DNA of 64,000 nucleotides from Pseudomonas psychrophila HA-4 (GCF_000282975.1 NZ_ALJC01000075.1:1-64000), one strand, 5' to 3'. Shown: positions 19,801 to 27,987, counted from the stretch's first letter. Translations and numbers: made by a program. Notes: generated by a model not told the origin, from the sequence alone.

Positions 19801-21726
19801 CAAAAAGACAGCATCAGCGTGGTCGGCGTGGGCGATATGGCCGGCGACGTGTTTGGTAACGGCTTGTTGATGTCCGACAAGTTGCAACTGGTGGCTGCGT
19901 TTAACCACCTGCACATTTTTATTGACCCCAATCCTGAGCCGGCCAGCAGTTTCGCTGAACGCCAGCGTCTGTTCGATTTGCCACGTTCGGCCTGGTCGGA
20001 TTACGACACCAGCATCATGTCGGCAGGCGGCGGGATCTTCTCCCGTAGCGCGAAAAGCATCGCCATCTCGCCTGAGATGAAAGAGCGTTTTGCGATCAGC
20101 GCCGACAAGCTCACCCCGACTGAGCTGTTGAATGCCTTGCTTAAGGCACCGGTGGATCTGTTGTGGAACGGTGGTATCGGTACTTACGTCAAGGCCAGCA
20201 CCGAAAGTCACGCCGATGTGGGCGACAAGGCTAACGATGCGTTGCGCGTCAATGGCAATGAGCTGCGCTGCAAGGTTGTGGGTGAGGGTGGCAACCTCGG
20301 TATGACCCAATTGGGGCGTGTTGAATTCGGCCTCAATGGCGGCGGCTCCAACACCGACTTTATCGACAACGCCGGTGGCGTTGACTGCTCCGACCACGAA
20401 GTGAATATCAAAATCCTGCTCAATGAAGTGGTGCAGGCTGGCGATATGACCGAGAAACAGCGCAATCAACTACTCGGCAGCATGACTGATGAAGTCGGCG
20501 CGCTGGTACTGGGCAATAACTATAAGCAGACGCAGGCTATTTCTCTGGCAGAGCGTCGTGCCTATGAACGCATTGCTGAATACAAACGCCTGATGAGCGA
20601 TCTGGAAGCCCGTGGCAAGTTGGACCGTGCCATTGAGTTCCTACCGTCCGAAGAGCAACTGAACGAGCGCGTAGCGGCTGGCCACGGCCTGACCCGTCCT
20701 GAGCTCTCGGTACTTATCTCGTACAGTAAGATCGACCTTAAGGAAGCGCTGCTCAACTCGCAGGTGCCGGATGACGACTACCTGACTCGCGACATGGAAA
20801 CAGCGTTCCCGCCGATGCTGGTTAGCAAGTTTGCGGCGGCCATGCGTCGTCACCGTCTGAAGCGTGAAATCGTCAGCACGCAGATCGCCAACGACTTGGT
20901 CAACCACATGGGCATCACCTTTGTGGAGCGCCTTAAAGAGTCGACGGGCATGAGCGCGGCCAACGTGGCTGGTGCTTATGTGATCGTGCGTGACATTTTC
21001 CACCTCCCGCACTGGTTCCGTCAGATCGAAGCGCTGGACTATCAAGTCCCGGCTGAGATCCAGCTGGCGCTGATGGACGAGCTGATGCGTCTGGGGCGTC
21101 GTGCCACACGCTGGTTCCTGCGCAGCCGTCGCAACGAACTGGACGCCGCACGCGATGTAGCGCACTTCGGGCCGCATCTGGCAGCGCTAGGGCTCAAGCT
21201 CGACGAACTGCTGGAAGGGCCAACCCGCGAAGGCTGGCAGACCCGCTATCAGGCGTACGTTGAAGCAGGCGTGCCGGAGTTGCTGGCCCGTATGGTTGCT
21301 GGCACGACGCACCTGTACACCTTGCTGCCGATTATCGAGGCCTCGGACGTCACGGGCCAGAATGCAGTGGATGTCGCTAAAGCGTACTTCGCCGTGGGCA
21401 GCGCGTTGGACCTGACCTGGTACTTGCAGCAGATCAGCAACTTGCCGGTAGAAAACAACTGGCAGGCGCTGGCCCGTGAAGCCTTCCGCGACGATATTGA
21501 TTGGCAGCAGCGTGCAATTACCGTCTCGGTATTGCAGATGACCGATGCCCCGGTCGAGATCGAAGCGCGTTTGGCGTTGTGGCTTGAACAGAATCAGTCG
21601 ATGGGTGAGCGCTGGCGCTCGATGTTGGTGGATCTGCGTGCAGCCACCGGCAACGATTACGCAATGTATGCGGTGGCCAACCGTGAACTTCTGGACCTGG
21701 CAATGAGCGGTCAAACAGGGCTCTGA
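16870..21726 (+). CDS. gdhB: NAD-specific glutamate dehydrogenase, 180-kDa class
   Basis: 1618 residues, the normal length of the large L_180 glutamate dehydrogenases known in Pseudomonas and Streptomyces. The long N-terminal part carries ACT-like regulatory segments. The catalytic core has the Lys-bearing GAKGGFVPRRLP near residue 855 and a dinucleotide-binding stretch VVGVGDMAGDVFGNG near 980. A long helical C-terminal region follows. It deaminates glutamate to 2-oxoglutarate and ammonia with NAD, a catabolic route. It has its own promoter region and ends at a strong hairpin. Antisense frames up to 399 codons in it are shadows. Confidence 0.96.
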   Translation: MAFFTAASKADFQHQLQAALAQHISEQALPQVALFAEQFFGIISLDELTQRRMSDLAGCTLSAWRLLERFDPAQPQVRVYNPDYERHGWQSTHTAVEVLHHDLPFLVDSVRTELNRRGYSIHTLQTTVLSVRRGGKGELLEVLPKGTTGEGISQESLMYLEIDRCSNAAELNVLSKELEQVLGEVRVAVADFEPMKAKVQELLESVDSCPYAVDADEKAEIKSFLEWLVGNHFTFLGYEEFVVRDEADGGHIEYDPQSFLGLTKLLRAGLTAEDLRIEDYAVSYLREPTLLSFAKAAHPSRVHRPAYPDYVSIRQIDADGKVIKECRFMGLYTSSVYGESVRVIPYIRRKVAEIERRSGFQPKAHLGKELAQVVEVLPRDDLFQTPVDELFSTVMSIVQIQERNKIRVFLRKDPYGRFCYCLAYVPRDVYSTEVRQKIQQVLMDRLQASDCEFWTFFSESVLARVQLILRVDPKNRIDIDPLLLEKEVVQACRSWQDDYASLVVESFGEANGTKVLADFPKGFPAGYRERFAAHSAVVDMQHLMSLSEKNPLVMSFYQPLGQSAGQELHCKLYHADTPLALSDVLPILENLGLRVLGEFPYRLRHVNGREFWIHDFAFTAGEGLNLDIQQLNDTLQDAFVHIVKGDAENDAFNRLVLTAGLPWRDVALLRAYARYLKQIRLGFDLGYIASTLNNHTDIARELTRLFKTRFYLARKLTADDLEDKQQRLEQAILTALDDVQVLNEDRILRRYLDLIKATLRTNFYQPDANGQNRSYFSFKFNPHLIPELPKPVPKFEIFVYSPRVEGVHLRFGNVARGGLRWSDREEDFRTEVLGLVKAQQVKNSVIVPVGAKGGFVPRRLPLGGGRDEIQAEAIACYRIFISGLLDITDNLKDGALVPPLNVVRHDDDDPYLVVAADKGTATFSDIANGIAIDYGFWLGDAFASGGSAGYDHKKMGITAKGAWVGVQRHFRERGINVQKDSISVVGVGDMAGDVFGNGLLMSDKLQLVAAFNHLHIFIDPNPEPASSFAERQRLFDLPRSAWSDYDTSIMSAGGGIFSRSAKSIAISPEMKERFAISADKLTPTELLNALLKAPVDLLWNGGIGTYVKASTESHADVGDKANDALRVNGNELRCKVVGEGGNLGMTQLGRVEFGLNGGGSNTDFIDNAGGVDCSDHEVNIKILLNEVVQAGDMTEKQRNQLLGSMTDEVGALVLGNNYKQTQAISLAERRAYERIAEYKRLMSDLEARGKLDRAIEFLPSEEQLNERVAAGHGLTRPELSVLISYSKIDLKEALLNSQVPDDDYLTRDMETAFPPMLVSKFAAAMRRHRLKREIVSTQIANDLVNHMGITFVERLKESTGMSAANVAGAYVIVRDIFHLPHWFRQIEALDYQVPAEIQLALMDELMRLGRRATRWFLRSRRNELDAARDVAHFGPHLAALGLKLDELLEGPTREGWQTRYQAYVEAGVPELLARMVAGTTHLYTLLPIIEASDVTGQNAVDVAKAYFAVGSALDLTWYLQQISNLPVENNWQALAREAFRDDIDWQQRAITVSVLQMTDAPVEIEARLALWLEQNQSMGERWRSMLVDLRAATGNDYAMYAVANRELLDLAMSGQTGL

Positions 21727-21744
21727 CAGCCTAAGCAGTAAAAC

Positions 21745-21783
21745 AAAGCCCCGACTCAGGTGAACTGAGTCGGGGCTTTTTCG
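21745..21783. terminator. Bidirectional terminator after gdhB
   Basis: A perfect 15-bp stem (AAAGCCCCGACTCAG and complement, 5-base loop) followed by a T run. It serves gdhB and, from the other side, the converging DUF4404 gene. Confidence 0.93.
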
Positions 21784-21804
21784 TTTCTGACGTTTGACGG
21801 AGAG

Positions 21805-22068
21805 TCAGATCCCGATATTACCCAGAGTTTGAACGATATTGCGCAGGGTACCGGCCAAGGCAGGATGATCAACTTCGAAACGTTCTACGGCGAGGTTGAC
21901 CTCGTCAGAAAGGCTGGTGTTTTGAGTTGCGTTGTCTAACTTGATTTGTGCTTCGACTTTTTGTGACAGCTCGTTCAGGTCATCACGTTCGGCTTGAGAC
22001 AATGGCGCATTTTTATCCAGTTGCTCGCGCAAGGAGTCGAGTTTTTCTTGCAGTTCGCGCGCAGGCAT
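21805..22068 (-). CDS. DUF4404 family protein
   Basis: 87 residues from MPARELQEKLDSLREQL; AAGGA lies eight bases before this ATG, which favours it over the in-frame ATG at 22077. The protein is almost wholly helical and charged, ending in HPALAGTLRNIVQTLGNIGI, the typical DUF4404 end. Function unknown; it stands alone, divergent from mlaA. Confidence 0.8.
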   Translation of the reverse strand: MPARELQEKLDSLREQLDKNAPLSQAERDDLNELSQKVEAQIKLDNATQNTSLSDEVNLAVERFEVDHPALAGTLRNIVQTLGNIGI

Positions 22069-22375
22069 AGCATTCATCCTTTATTGATAGGCACTGGTGT
22101 AGACCTTCGAAGTGAGCCAAAGGTCTGTAAACGGGCGTCTAGAATAATCCACTCACGCTGAGAGTGCATGATCTCTATCAAAATCACACAGTGACACTTT
22201 TTTACGCGACTATGGCTCGCTTAAAAAGAATCCTTAGGGTTTCGGAACGTCTGGTAGCTCATCCAGTCTGCTTAGGGTGCCTCTTGGGGGCTGTCAAAAA
22301 TGTAATTGCCGTTATACTCACCGCCTGACCCAGGGCGTAGCGCCCAAGTGTTAAGTATTCTCAAGGAGTTTTGCT
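22069..22375. other. Divergent promoter region DUF4404/mlaA
   Basis: 307 bases without a gene. It must carry promoters for the leftward DUF4404 gene and the rightward mlaA gene. A clear AAGGAG ribosome site is placed before mlaA. No structured RNA is recognised. Confidence 0.5.
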
Positions 22376-23065
22376 ATGCGCTGGACTAGTCGTCTTGCTC
22401 AATTATGTGTCTGTGCCAGTGTGGCCATGGTTCCCTTTGCCGCCAATGCAGCCACTGAGGATGATCCGTGGGAAGGGATCAACCGCATCACCTTCAAGTT
22501 TAACGACACACTTGATACCTATGCCTTGAAGCCAATTGCGCAGGGCTACCAGTTCATTACGCCGCAATTTCTGCAAGATGGCATCCACAACATGTACCGA
22601 AATATCGGTGACGTGCGCAACCTGGCCAACGACATCCTACAAGCCAAGCCTTATGCAGCCGGTGTTGATACCTCTCGCGTGCTGATGAATACCATTTTCG
22701 GTATCGGCGGCTTTTTTGATGTGGGCACCAAAATGGGCCTGCACCGCAACGATGAGGACTTTGGCCAGACTCTAGGTCGTTGGGGTGTGCCAAGTGGTCC
22801 TTATGTGGTTCTGCCACTGCTGGGCCCTAGCACCGTACGTGACACCGCGGGCATTTACCCGGACTCCTTCACAAAGCCTTACCGGTACATGAACGATATT
22901 CCGGCACGTAACATGGCGATTGGTATGGACGTTATTGACGCGCGCGCCAGTTTGTTGTCGGCTGAAAAGCTGATCACGGGTGACAAATACATCTTTATTC
23001 GTAACGCCTACCTGCAAAGCCGCGAGTTCAGAGTTAAAGACGGGCAAGTTGAAGACGACTTTTAA
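22376..23065 (+). CDS. mlaA: MlaA (VacJ) outer-membrane lipid asymmetry protein
   Basis: 229 residues with the MlaA core: DPWEGINRITFKFND near residue 30, then FGIGGFFDVGTKMGL and LPLLGPSTVRDTAG. MlaA removes phospholipids from the outer leaflet of the outer membrane and hands them to MlaC. The signal peptide appears to end ANA/ATEDDP; no convincing lipobox cysteine precedes the mature part, unlike the E. coli lipoprotein, so it may not be lipidated. Strong ribosome site and a downstream hairpin. Next to rssB, an order I recall from other pseudomonads. Confidence 0.92.
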   Translation: MRWTSRLAQLCVCASVAMVPFAANAATEDDPWEGINRITFKFNDTLDTYALKPIAQGYQFITPQFLQDGIHNMYRNIGDVRNLANDILQAKPYAAGVDTSRVLMNTIFGIGGFFDVGTKMGLHRNDEDFGQTLGRWGVPSGPYVVLPLLGPSTVRDTAGIYPDSFTKPYRYMNDIPARNMAIGMDVIDARASLLSAEKLITGDKYIFIRNAYLQSREFRVKDGQVEDDF

Positions 23066-23081
23066 GCCGTTTCCCCCTTAT

Positions 23082-23109
23082 AAAAAGCGGCCCAGGTGGC
23101 CGTTTTTTT
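23082..23109 (+). terminator. Terminator after mlaA
   Basis: A short GC stem (CGGCC, 5-base loop, GGCCG) flanked by an A run and ending in seven T's. Confidence 0.8.
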
Positions 23110-23407
23110 GCACCTCTTGAAATGAGAAAATTTATCAATTGAAACGGGTTGAAACCTAGGTTTTAGTTGCTGTTCGCGAGGTTCTTATAACCCGATGTAA
23201 TTTAACGCAACTAACACCTGAGGCCACTCTCTGCCTGAGCTTGAAACCCCTGGCGGATGGGAGTACCGTCTGCGCCTTACACGGGCAACCTTTGTAGGAT
23301 CGAGCGCGACAATCGATTTGAGTAGGGATGTTCACAAGCCAATTCAGTCGTAGAGCCCGACGTGTTCGAGTTCTTACGCCAACCCAATTCTGGCGCCATT
23401 TGCCCAC
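23110..23407. other. Intergenic region upstream of rssB
   Basis: 298 bases (342 counting from the mlaA stop). It should hold the rssB promoter. No obvious ribosome site precedes the rssB ATG and no gene or structured RNA is recognised. Confidence 0.4.
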
Positions 23408-24592
23408 ATGCACAAAACCAGTGCCACGCTGCTGATCATTGATGACGACGAAGTAGTGCGTGCCAGTTTGGCAGCCTATTTGGAAGACAGCGGCTTCAGC
23501 GTCCTCCAGGCCAGTAATGGCATGCAGGGTCTTAAGGTGTTCGAGCAAGAGCAACCAGACTTAGTGATCTGCGATCTGCGCATGCCGCAAATGAGTGGCC
23601 TTGAGTTGATTCGTCAGGTCGCTCAGCGCTCCTCAGAAACGCCAGTGATCGTGATCTCGGGTGCTGGCGTGATGAGCGATGTGGTCGAAGCGTTGCGTTT
23701 GGGCGCCGCGGACTACCTGATCAAGCCGCTTGAAGACCTGGCCGTTCTGGAGCACTCCGTCCATCGGGCGCTAGACCGTGCCCGGTTGCTGCTCGAGAAC
23801 CAGCGCTACCGTGACAAGCTGGAGTCGGCCAATCGCGAACTAGAAGCCAGCCTGCACTTATTGCAGGAAGACCAAAACGCGGGCAGACAGGTTCAGATGA
23901 ACATGCTGCCGATCAGCCCCTGGTCCATTGCCGAGTTTGATTTTGCGCACCAGATCATTCCGTCCCTGTACCTGTCTGGCGATTTTGTCGATTACTTCAG
24001 GGTCGACGAGCGCCGGGTTGCGTTCTACCTAGCTGATGTGTCCGGACACGGTGCCTCTTCAGCGTTTGTGACGGTACTGCTCAAGTTCATGACTACACGT
24101 CTGCTGTTTGAGTCCAAGCGCAACGGCACCTTGCCCGAGTTCAAGCCTTCAGAGGTGCTTGGGCATATCAACCGTGGCTTGATCAACTGCAAGCTGGGCA
24201 AGCATGTGACCATGGTTGGCGGTGTGATTGACGAAGAGACCGGGCGGCTGACCTACAGCATCGGCGGGCACCTGCCACTGCCCGTGCTCTACACGCCAGA
24301 CAGCGTGTCTTATCTGCAAGGGCGAGGGTTGCCGGTTGGCTTGTTTAACGAAGCAACTTATGAAGATCACGTCTTGCAATTGCCTGAAGCATTCAGCCTA
24401 ACGCTAATGTCTGACGGAATTTTGGACCTTTTGACCGAGCAGACGCTCAAAGAGAAAGAGGCGGCTTTACCACAACTGGTGAAAGCGGCAGGTGGCAGCC
24501 TGGATGGTCTGCGCCAGGTTTTTGGATTAGCTACGCTAGGGGAGATGCCGGATGATATCGCCCTGTTGGTGTTAAGCAGGAATCTTAAATGA
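23408..24592 (+). CDS. rssB: RssB-type response regulator with PP2C phosphatase domain
   Basis: 394 residues. An N-terminal receiver domain (IIDDDE near residue 11, phospho-acceptor Asp56 in ICDLRMP, Lys in LIKPLE) is joined by a helical linker (about 125-160) to a SpoIIE/PP2C phosphatase domain whose metal-binding Asp residues are visible in SGDFVDYF, ADVSGHG and MSDGILD. In Pseudomonas RssB keeps the phosphatase active motifs that E. coli RssB has lost. It overlaps rssC by 4 bases; its likely substrate is that STAS partner in a partner-switch controlling the stress sigma factor. Confidence 0.9.
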   Translation: MHKTSATLLIIDDDEVVRASLAAYLEDSGFSVLQASNGMQGLKVFEQEQPDLVICDLRMPQMSGLELIRQVAQRSSETPVIVISGAGVMSDVVEALRLGAADYLIKPLEDLAVLEHSVHRALDRARLLLENQRYRDKLESANRELEASLHLLQEDQNAGRQVQMNMLPISPWSIAEFDFAHQIIPSLYLSGDFVDYFRVDERRVAFYLADVSGHGASSAFVTVLLKFMTTRLLFESKRNGTLPEFKPSEVLGHINRGLINCKLGKHVTMVGGVIDEETGRLTYSIGGHLPLPVLYTPDSVSYLQGRGLPVGLFNEATYEDHVLQLPEAFSLTLMSDGILDLLTEQTLKEKEAALPQLVKAAGGSLDGLRQVFGLATLGEMPDDIALLVLSRNLK

Positions 24593-25071
24593 GTACCGGT
24601 AGAATTCAGTTCGCCGAACAGGATGGCACCTTCGTCCTTAAGTTTGTGGGTGAAGTGCGCCTGACACTGTGTTCAGCACTGGATGCGACAATCGAAAGGA
24701 TCTTCACGGCGCGCAACTTTACGGCCATCGTGATAGACCTAACCGAAACCCGCAGCATCGACAGCACCACATTGGGCTTGCTGGCGAAACTGTCGATTTT
24801 GTCGCGTCAAAAAATAGGGTTGTTGCCGACCGTCGTGACCACCCATGAGGACATCACTCGGCTCCTGCAGTCGATGGGCTTCGATCAGGTCTTCAATATC
24901 ATCAATAGGCCCATACCTTGCCCTGATTGCCTGACAGACTTGCCGTCGCAAGACCAGTCTGAAGAAGTAGTACGAGTCAAAGTGCTAGAAGCGCACAAAA
25001 TCCTGATGGGCCTTAACGACTCCAATCGTGAAGCCTTTCATGACCTAGTGAACGCCCTCGAGCGTCATTAA
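24589..25071 (+). CDS. rssC: STAS domain anti-sigma antagonist, RssC-like
   Basis: 160 residues. A STAS fold occupies residues 1-100 with the phospho-accepting serine motif in RSIDSTTLGLLA, followed by a Cys-containing stretch (CPDC) and a helical tail. Its phosphorylation state is presumably set by the PP2C domain of RssB, encoded directly upstream and translationally coupled. It ends at a strong terminator. Confidence 0.88.
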   Translation: MSTGRIQFAEQDGTFVLKFVGEVRLTLCSALDATIERIFTARNFTAIVIDLTETRSIDSTTLGLLAKLSILSRQKIGLLPTVVTTHEDITRLLQSMGFDQVFNIINRPIPCPDCLTDLPSQDQSEEVVRVKVLEAHKILMGLNDSNREAFHDLVNALERH

Positions 25072-25088
25072 GTCTCGTGTGGCGATAA

Positions 25089-25122
25089 AAAAGGGGCCGT
25101 CCTGCATAGGGCGGCCCCTTTT
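25089..25122. terminator. Bidirectional terminator between rssC and dusA
   Basis: A stem of AAAAGGGGCCG pairing with CGGCCCCTTTT, with an inner CCT/AGG and a GCAT loop. A and T tracts on both sides fit two converging genes. Confidence 0.93.
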
Positions 25123-25135
25123 GCTTGCCTGCGAT

Positions 25136-26146
25136 TCAGCGGCCTTCTAGCAATTCCCCGGCTTGATCCAGCAGTGCCAGCGGATCCTTGGTCTTGTGGA
25201 TATCAACCGACAGCAACTGACGGAAGCGCCGGGCGCCAGGAAACCCCTGGCCCAGCCCTAAAATATGCCGCGTTATGTGATGCATCGCACCGCCGGCGGC
25301 GATGTGCGCGGCAATATAAGGTCGCAACAGCGCCAGCACTTGCGCCCGTGAAATAACCGGATCGGCACTGCCAAACAACTGCTGATCGACCTCGGCCAGA
25401 ATATAAGGATTGTGATACGCCTCACGGCCCAGCATCACTCCGTCAAACACCTGCAAGTGAGTGCGGCATTCCTCCAGTGTCTTGATACCACCGTTCAGAA
25501 TAATCTCCAGTTCAGGGAAATCAGCTTTCAACTGAGCGGCAACGTCATAGCGCAGCGGTGGAATATCACGATTCTCCTTGGGCGAAAGCCCTTCAAGAAT
25601 CGCAATTCGCGCATGCACCGTGAAACTCTCGCAGCCGGCGTCGCGCACAGTTCCAACAAAATCACACAGCTCAGCGTAACTGTCTCGCCCGTTGATCCCG
25701 ATCCGATGCTTGACCGTCACCGGAATCGACACTGCATCGCGCATTGCCTTCACACACTCAGCAACTAGTGCTGGGTGGGCCATCAAACAGGCGCCAATCA
25801 TATTATTCTGCACCCGATCACTCGGGCAGCCGACATTCAGATTCACCTCGTCATACCCAGCGGCTTGCGCCATACGCGCACAGGCAGCCAAATCAGCCGG
25901 AGTACTACCACCCAATTGAAGCGCCAGAGGATGCTCCGCCTCGTCATGACGCAAAAAGCGCTCAGCATCACCGTTCAGCAACGCGCCAGTAGTGACCATC
26001 TCGGTGTACAGCAACGCATTCTTGGACAGCAGGCGCAGGAAGAAGCGGCAATGGCGGTCAGTCCAATCCATCATGGGTGCCACACTAAAGCGGCGGGACA
26101 GCGCAGGGCTTGATTCTGCTGGGCTACAGCTGTGTTTATCTAGCAT
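25136..26146 (-). CDS. dusA: tRNA-dihydrouridine(20/20a) synthase DusA
   Basis: 336 residues from MLDKHSCSPAESS. FMN-dependent TIM barrel: APMMDWTDRHCR, TEMVTTGALL, NVGCPSDRVQNNMIGACLM with the catalytic Cys, KHRIGI and VHAR. It reduces U20/U20a in tRNAs. The first 28 or so codons are supplied by the integrated prophage: the junction lies near the MMDWTD codons, and a diverged copy of the same start is found at the far end of the prophage (62594-62681). An in-frame ATG at 26221 is inside the integrase promoter region and unlikely. Confidence 0.95.
   Translation of the reverse strand: MLDKHSCSPAESSPALSRRFSVAPMMDWTDRHCRFFLRLLSKNALLYTEMVTTGALLNGDAERFLRHDEAEHPLALQLGGSTPADLAACARMAQAAGYDEVNLNVGCPSDRVQNNMIGACLMAHPALVAECVKAMRDAVSIPVTVKHRIGINGRDSYAELCDFVGTVRDAGCESFTVHARIAILEGLSPKENRDIPPLRYDVAAQLKADFPELEIILNGGIKTLEECRTHLQVFDGVMLGREAYHNPYILAEVDQQLFGSADPVISRAQVLALLRPYIAAHIAAGGAMHHITRHILGLGQGFPGARRFRQLLSVDIHKTKDPLALLDQAGELLEGR
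26062..26119. other. Left attachment site (attL) within dusA
   Basis: The segment GTCCA-TCCATCAT-GG-GCCACACT-AAG repeats at 62598-62622 with three or four substitutions, and the following 32 bases (26088-26119) are identical to 62623-62654. Homology stops just outside the MMDWTD codons, which places the crossover there, as in other dusA-associated elements. Confidence 0.8.
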
Positions 26147-26204
26147 TTTATTCAACGTGTTCTGGGCGTGTTTTAGGGCGTTTTCAGGCGTTTTTGGGGG
26201 CTCG

Positions 26205-26242
26205 GTGGTACGATGTACCACTCAAAAACTGACGCGTACCAC
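26205..26242. promoter_or_regulatory. Dyad plus direct repeat before the integrase gene
   Basis: GTGGTAC-GAT-GTACCAC is a perfect inverted repeat (26205-26221), and a third half-site GTACCAC begins 21 bases after the second arm (26236-26242), ending eight bases before the integrase ATG. The element remnant at the other end has the same architecture with different bases (62739-62776). A regulator operator or integrase/excisionase arm site. Confidence 0.7.
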
Positions 26243-26249
26243 TTTCGAT

Positions 26250-27401
26250 ATGGCGACCATCAGGGCAAGAAAACTGGCAGATGGGACGGTGAGCTATACG
26301 GCTCAGATCCGCATCAAGCGCGACGGAGTGCAAGTCTACCAAGAGAGCCAGACTTTCGCCCGTAAACAGGCAGCCCACGTGTGGGCGCGTAAGCGCGAAA
26401 CGCAGTTGGATGAGCCCGGTGCTATCGAGCGGGCAAGCCTCAAAGGCGCCACGGTAAAAGAGATGAACGTCCGTTACCTGGTCGAAGTCGAAAAAGCACG
26501 ACCGCTTGGCAAAACCAAGCGTGCCACGCTGACAGCCATAGGCGAGACTTACCTTGGCCAACTCACCGATACAGATATCAATACCCAATGCCTGGTCGAC
26601 TTTGCCCTGTGGCGGATGAGCAAGGAGGGCGGTGGGGTTCAGCCACAAACCGCCGGCAATGACCTGGCACACCTTGGGGCTGTTCTGGCGATCGCCAAAG
26701 ACGCCTGGGGCTACTTGGTCGATCCTCTCGCCATGGGCGGTGCCCGGCGTGTGCTGCGCAAGCTGGGCTATAACCTGAAAAGCCGCGAGCGTGATAGACG
26801 GCCCACTTTGGACGAATTAGGAGAGCTGCTGACACACTACCAAGCCATGCAGGCGCGACGTGCGTCTGTCATCAATATGTTGAAGGTCGTTGGTTTTGCC
26901 TTGTTCTCCACGCGCCGCCTGGATGAAATAACCCGTATTCGTTGGTCGGACATCGACGAGGCTGGGCAGCGGGTGCTGGTGCGCGACATGAAGAACCCTG
27001 GGCAGAAAATCGGCAATGACGTGTGGTGTTATCTGCCGGACGAGGCTTGGCAGATCATCAAGACAATGCCCCAAGTCGGCGACGATATCTTCCCCTACAG
27101 TCCTGAATCTATCTCTACGTCCTGGGCCAAGGCTTGCAAGCTGTTGGCGATCGATAATTTGCACTTCCATGACCTTCGCCACGAAGGAGTCAGCCGTCTT
27201 TTTGAAATGGAATGGGACATTCCGCGTGTGGCGAGTGTCTCTGGCCACAGGGATTGGAACTCGCTGCGGCGATACACCCACCTGCGTGGCAAGGGAGACC
27301 GTTATTTGGAATGGGAATGGCATGAAAAGATATTGAAAGCGCCCGTTCAACTGGGCGCCGCATCAATGAAGTGGCTCAACAGACGGGTTTTGACCCGTTG
27401 A
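26250..27401 (+). CDS. int: Tyrosine integrase of the dusA-associated prophage
   Basis: 383 residues from MATIRARKLADG; the frame is open further upstream into dusA but that is not used. An N-terminal arm-binding domain (1-65), a core-binding domain (about 75-175) and the catalytic domain follow, with Arg in FSTRRLDEI, HDLRHEG (His-x-x-Arg), SGHRDW and the nucleophile Tyr in RRYTHL. It integrates the phage at the dusA start. Its 3-prime end overlaps the converging PrtN-like gene by 26 bases. Confidence 0.95.
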   Translation: MATIRARKLADGTVSYTAQIRIKRDGVQVYQESQTFARKQAAHVWARKRETQLDEPGAIERASLKGATVKEMNVRYLVEVEKARPLGKTKRATLTAIGETYLGQLTDTDINTQCLVDFALWRMSKEGGGVQPQTAGNDLAHLGAVLAIAKDAWGYLVDPLAMGGARRVLRKLGYNLKSRERDRRPTLDELGELLTHYQAMQARRASVINMLKVVGFALFSTRRLDEITRIRWSDIDEAGQRVLVRDMKNPGQKIGNDVWCYLPDEAWQIIKTMPQVGDDIFPYSPESISTSWAKACKLLAIDNLHFHDLRHEGVSRLFEMEWDIPRVASVSGHRDWNSLRRYTHLRGKGDRYLEWEWHEKILKAPVQLGAASMKWLNRRVLTR

Positions 27402-27651
27402 GCTGGTTGTACTCTTTAACCGCGGCCGCACGTTGTCGATCGAGGTAGGCAGCCAGGTCGGTGATGTGAATGCCCTTGGCGGACTTCTGGCTCGGTTCAA
27501 GACGGGTGATCGGAAGCTTGATCTGACCACTCATCACCTTGCGCTGGAACATGTCTGGCGTCAGGTGCGTGAAGTAATCCCGGCAGACCAGTTCCAGCGA
27601 GATAATCACCTGGCCATCGTATTGGGCCATCAGGATAAAGGCGGTGTTCAT
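27376..27651 (-). CDS. PrtN-like pyocin activator family protein
   Basis: 91 residues, MNTAFILMAQYDGQVIISLELV then YFTHLTPDMFQRKVMSGQIKLP, SQKSAKGIHITDLAAYLDRQR: the PrtN family pattern, a small winged-helix DNA-binding fold. In P. aeruginosa PrtN activates pyocin genes. Here, next to and overlapping the tail of the integrase, it could be an excisionase or a late activator. GGAGG ribosome site four bases upstream. Last gene of the leftward early transcript. Confidence 0.75.
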   Translation of the reverse strand: MNTAFILMAQYDGQVIISLELVCRDYFTHLTPDMFQRKVMSGQIKLPITRLEPSQKSAKGIHITDLAAYLDRQRAAAVKEYNQLNGSKPVC

Positions 27652-27689
27652 GCTGCCTCCGATGCCTGTGAGGAGGGGTGAGGGTACCC

Positions 27690-27965
27690 TTAATCATGAG
27701 ATACCGTCTGCTCAAGCTCCTGAATTCGGGCGCTGAGCTGCTGTATCAGTAGGGACTGGCGTGCGACCAGATCGGTGTCCACGAAGGAGCGCTCGAGGCG
27801 GATGGTTATTTCAGAGTTCATACTCCGATGGCGTTCGCTGGCCAATGCCTCAATTCGTGAGCGCATACCGTTGGGCATTCGCAGCACAAATTTGTCGGCG
27901 GTGCGTGAGTCGTAACGGTTCGTGGTAGCTTCTGCGGTGCCGCCTTTGGGTTGATTCACTTGCAT
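27690..27965 (-). CDS. Arc-type ribbon-helix-helix DNA-binding protein
   Basis: 91 residues from MQVNQPKGG with AAGGAG upstream. The core [34 protein letters not shown] is a classical Arc/MetJ ribbon-helix-helix, followed by a C-terminal coiled coil (about 65-88). A phage-encoded repressor or accessory regulator. Its translation start region is a near copy of that of the next upstream gene. Confidence 0.82.
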   Translation of the reverse strand: MQVNQPKGGTAEATTNRYDSRTADKFVLRMPNGMRSRIEALASERHRSMNSEITIRLERSFVDTDLVARQSLLIQQLSARIQELEQTVSHD

Positions 27966-27987
27966 GGTGCTTCTCCTTTTGGTGGTC

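Noticed and set aside
19270..20469. A 399-codon antisense frame inside gdhB
   Set aside because: The sense frame is an unbroken 1618-residue glutamate dehydrogenase; the antisense frame shows no domain and reflects codon bias.
26060..26150. tRNA gene as integration target
   Set aside because: No tRNA cloverleaf is present at either end; the duplicated sequence is the dusA coding start.
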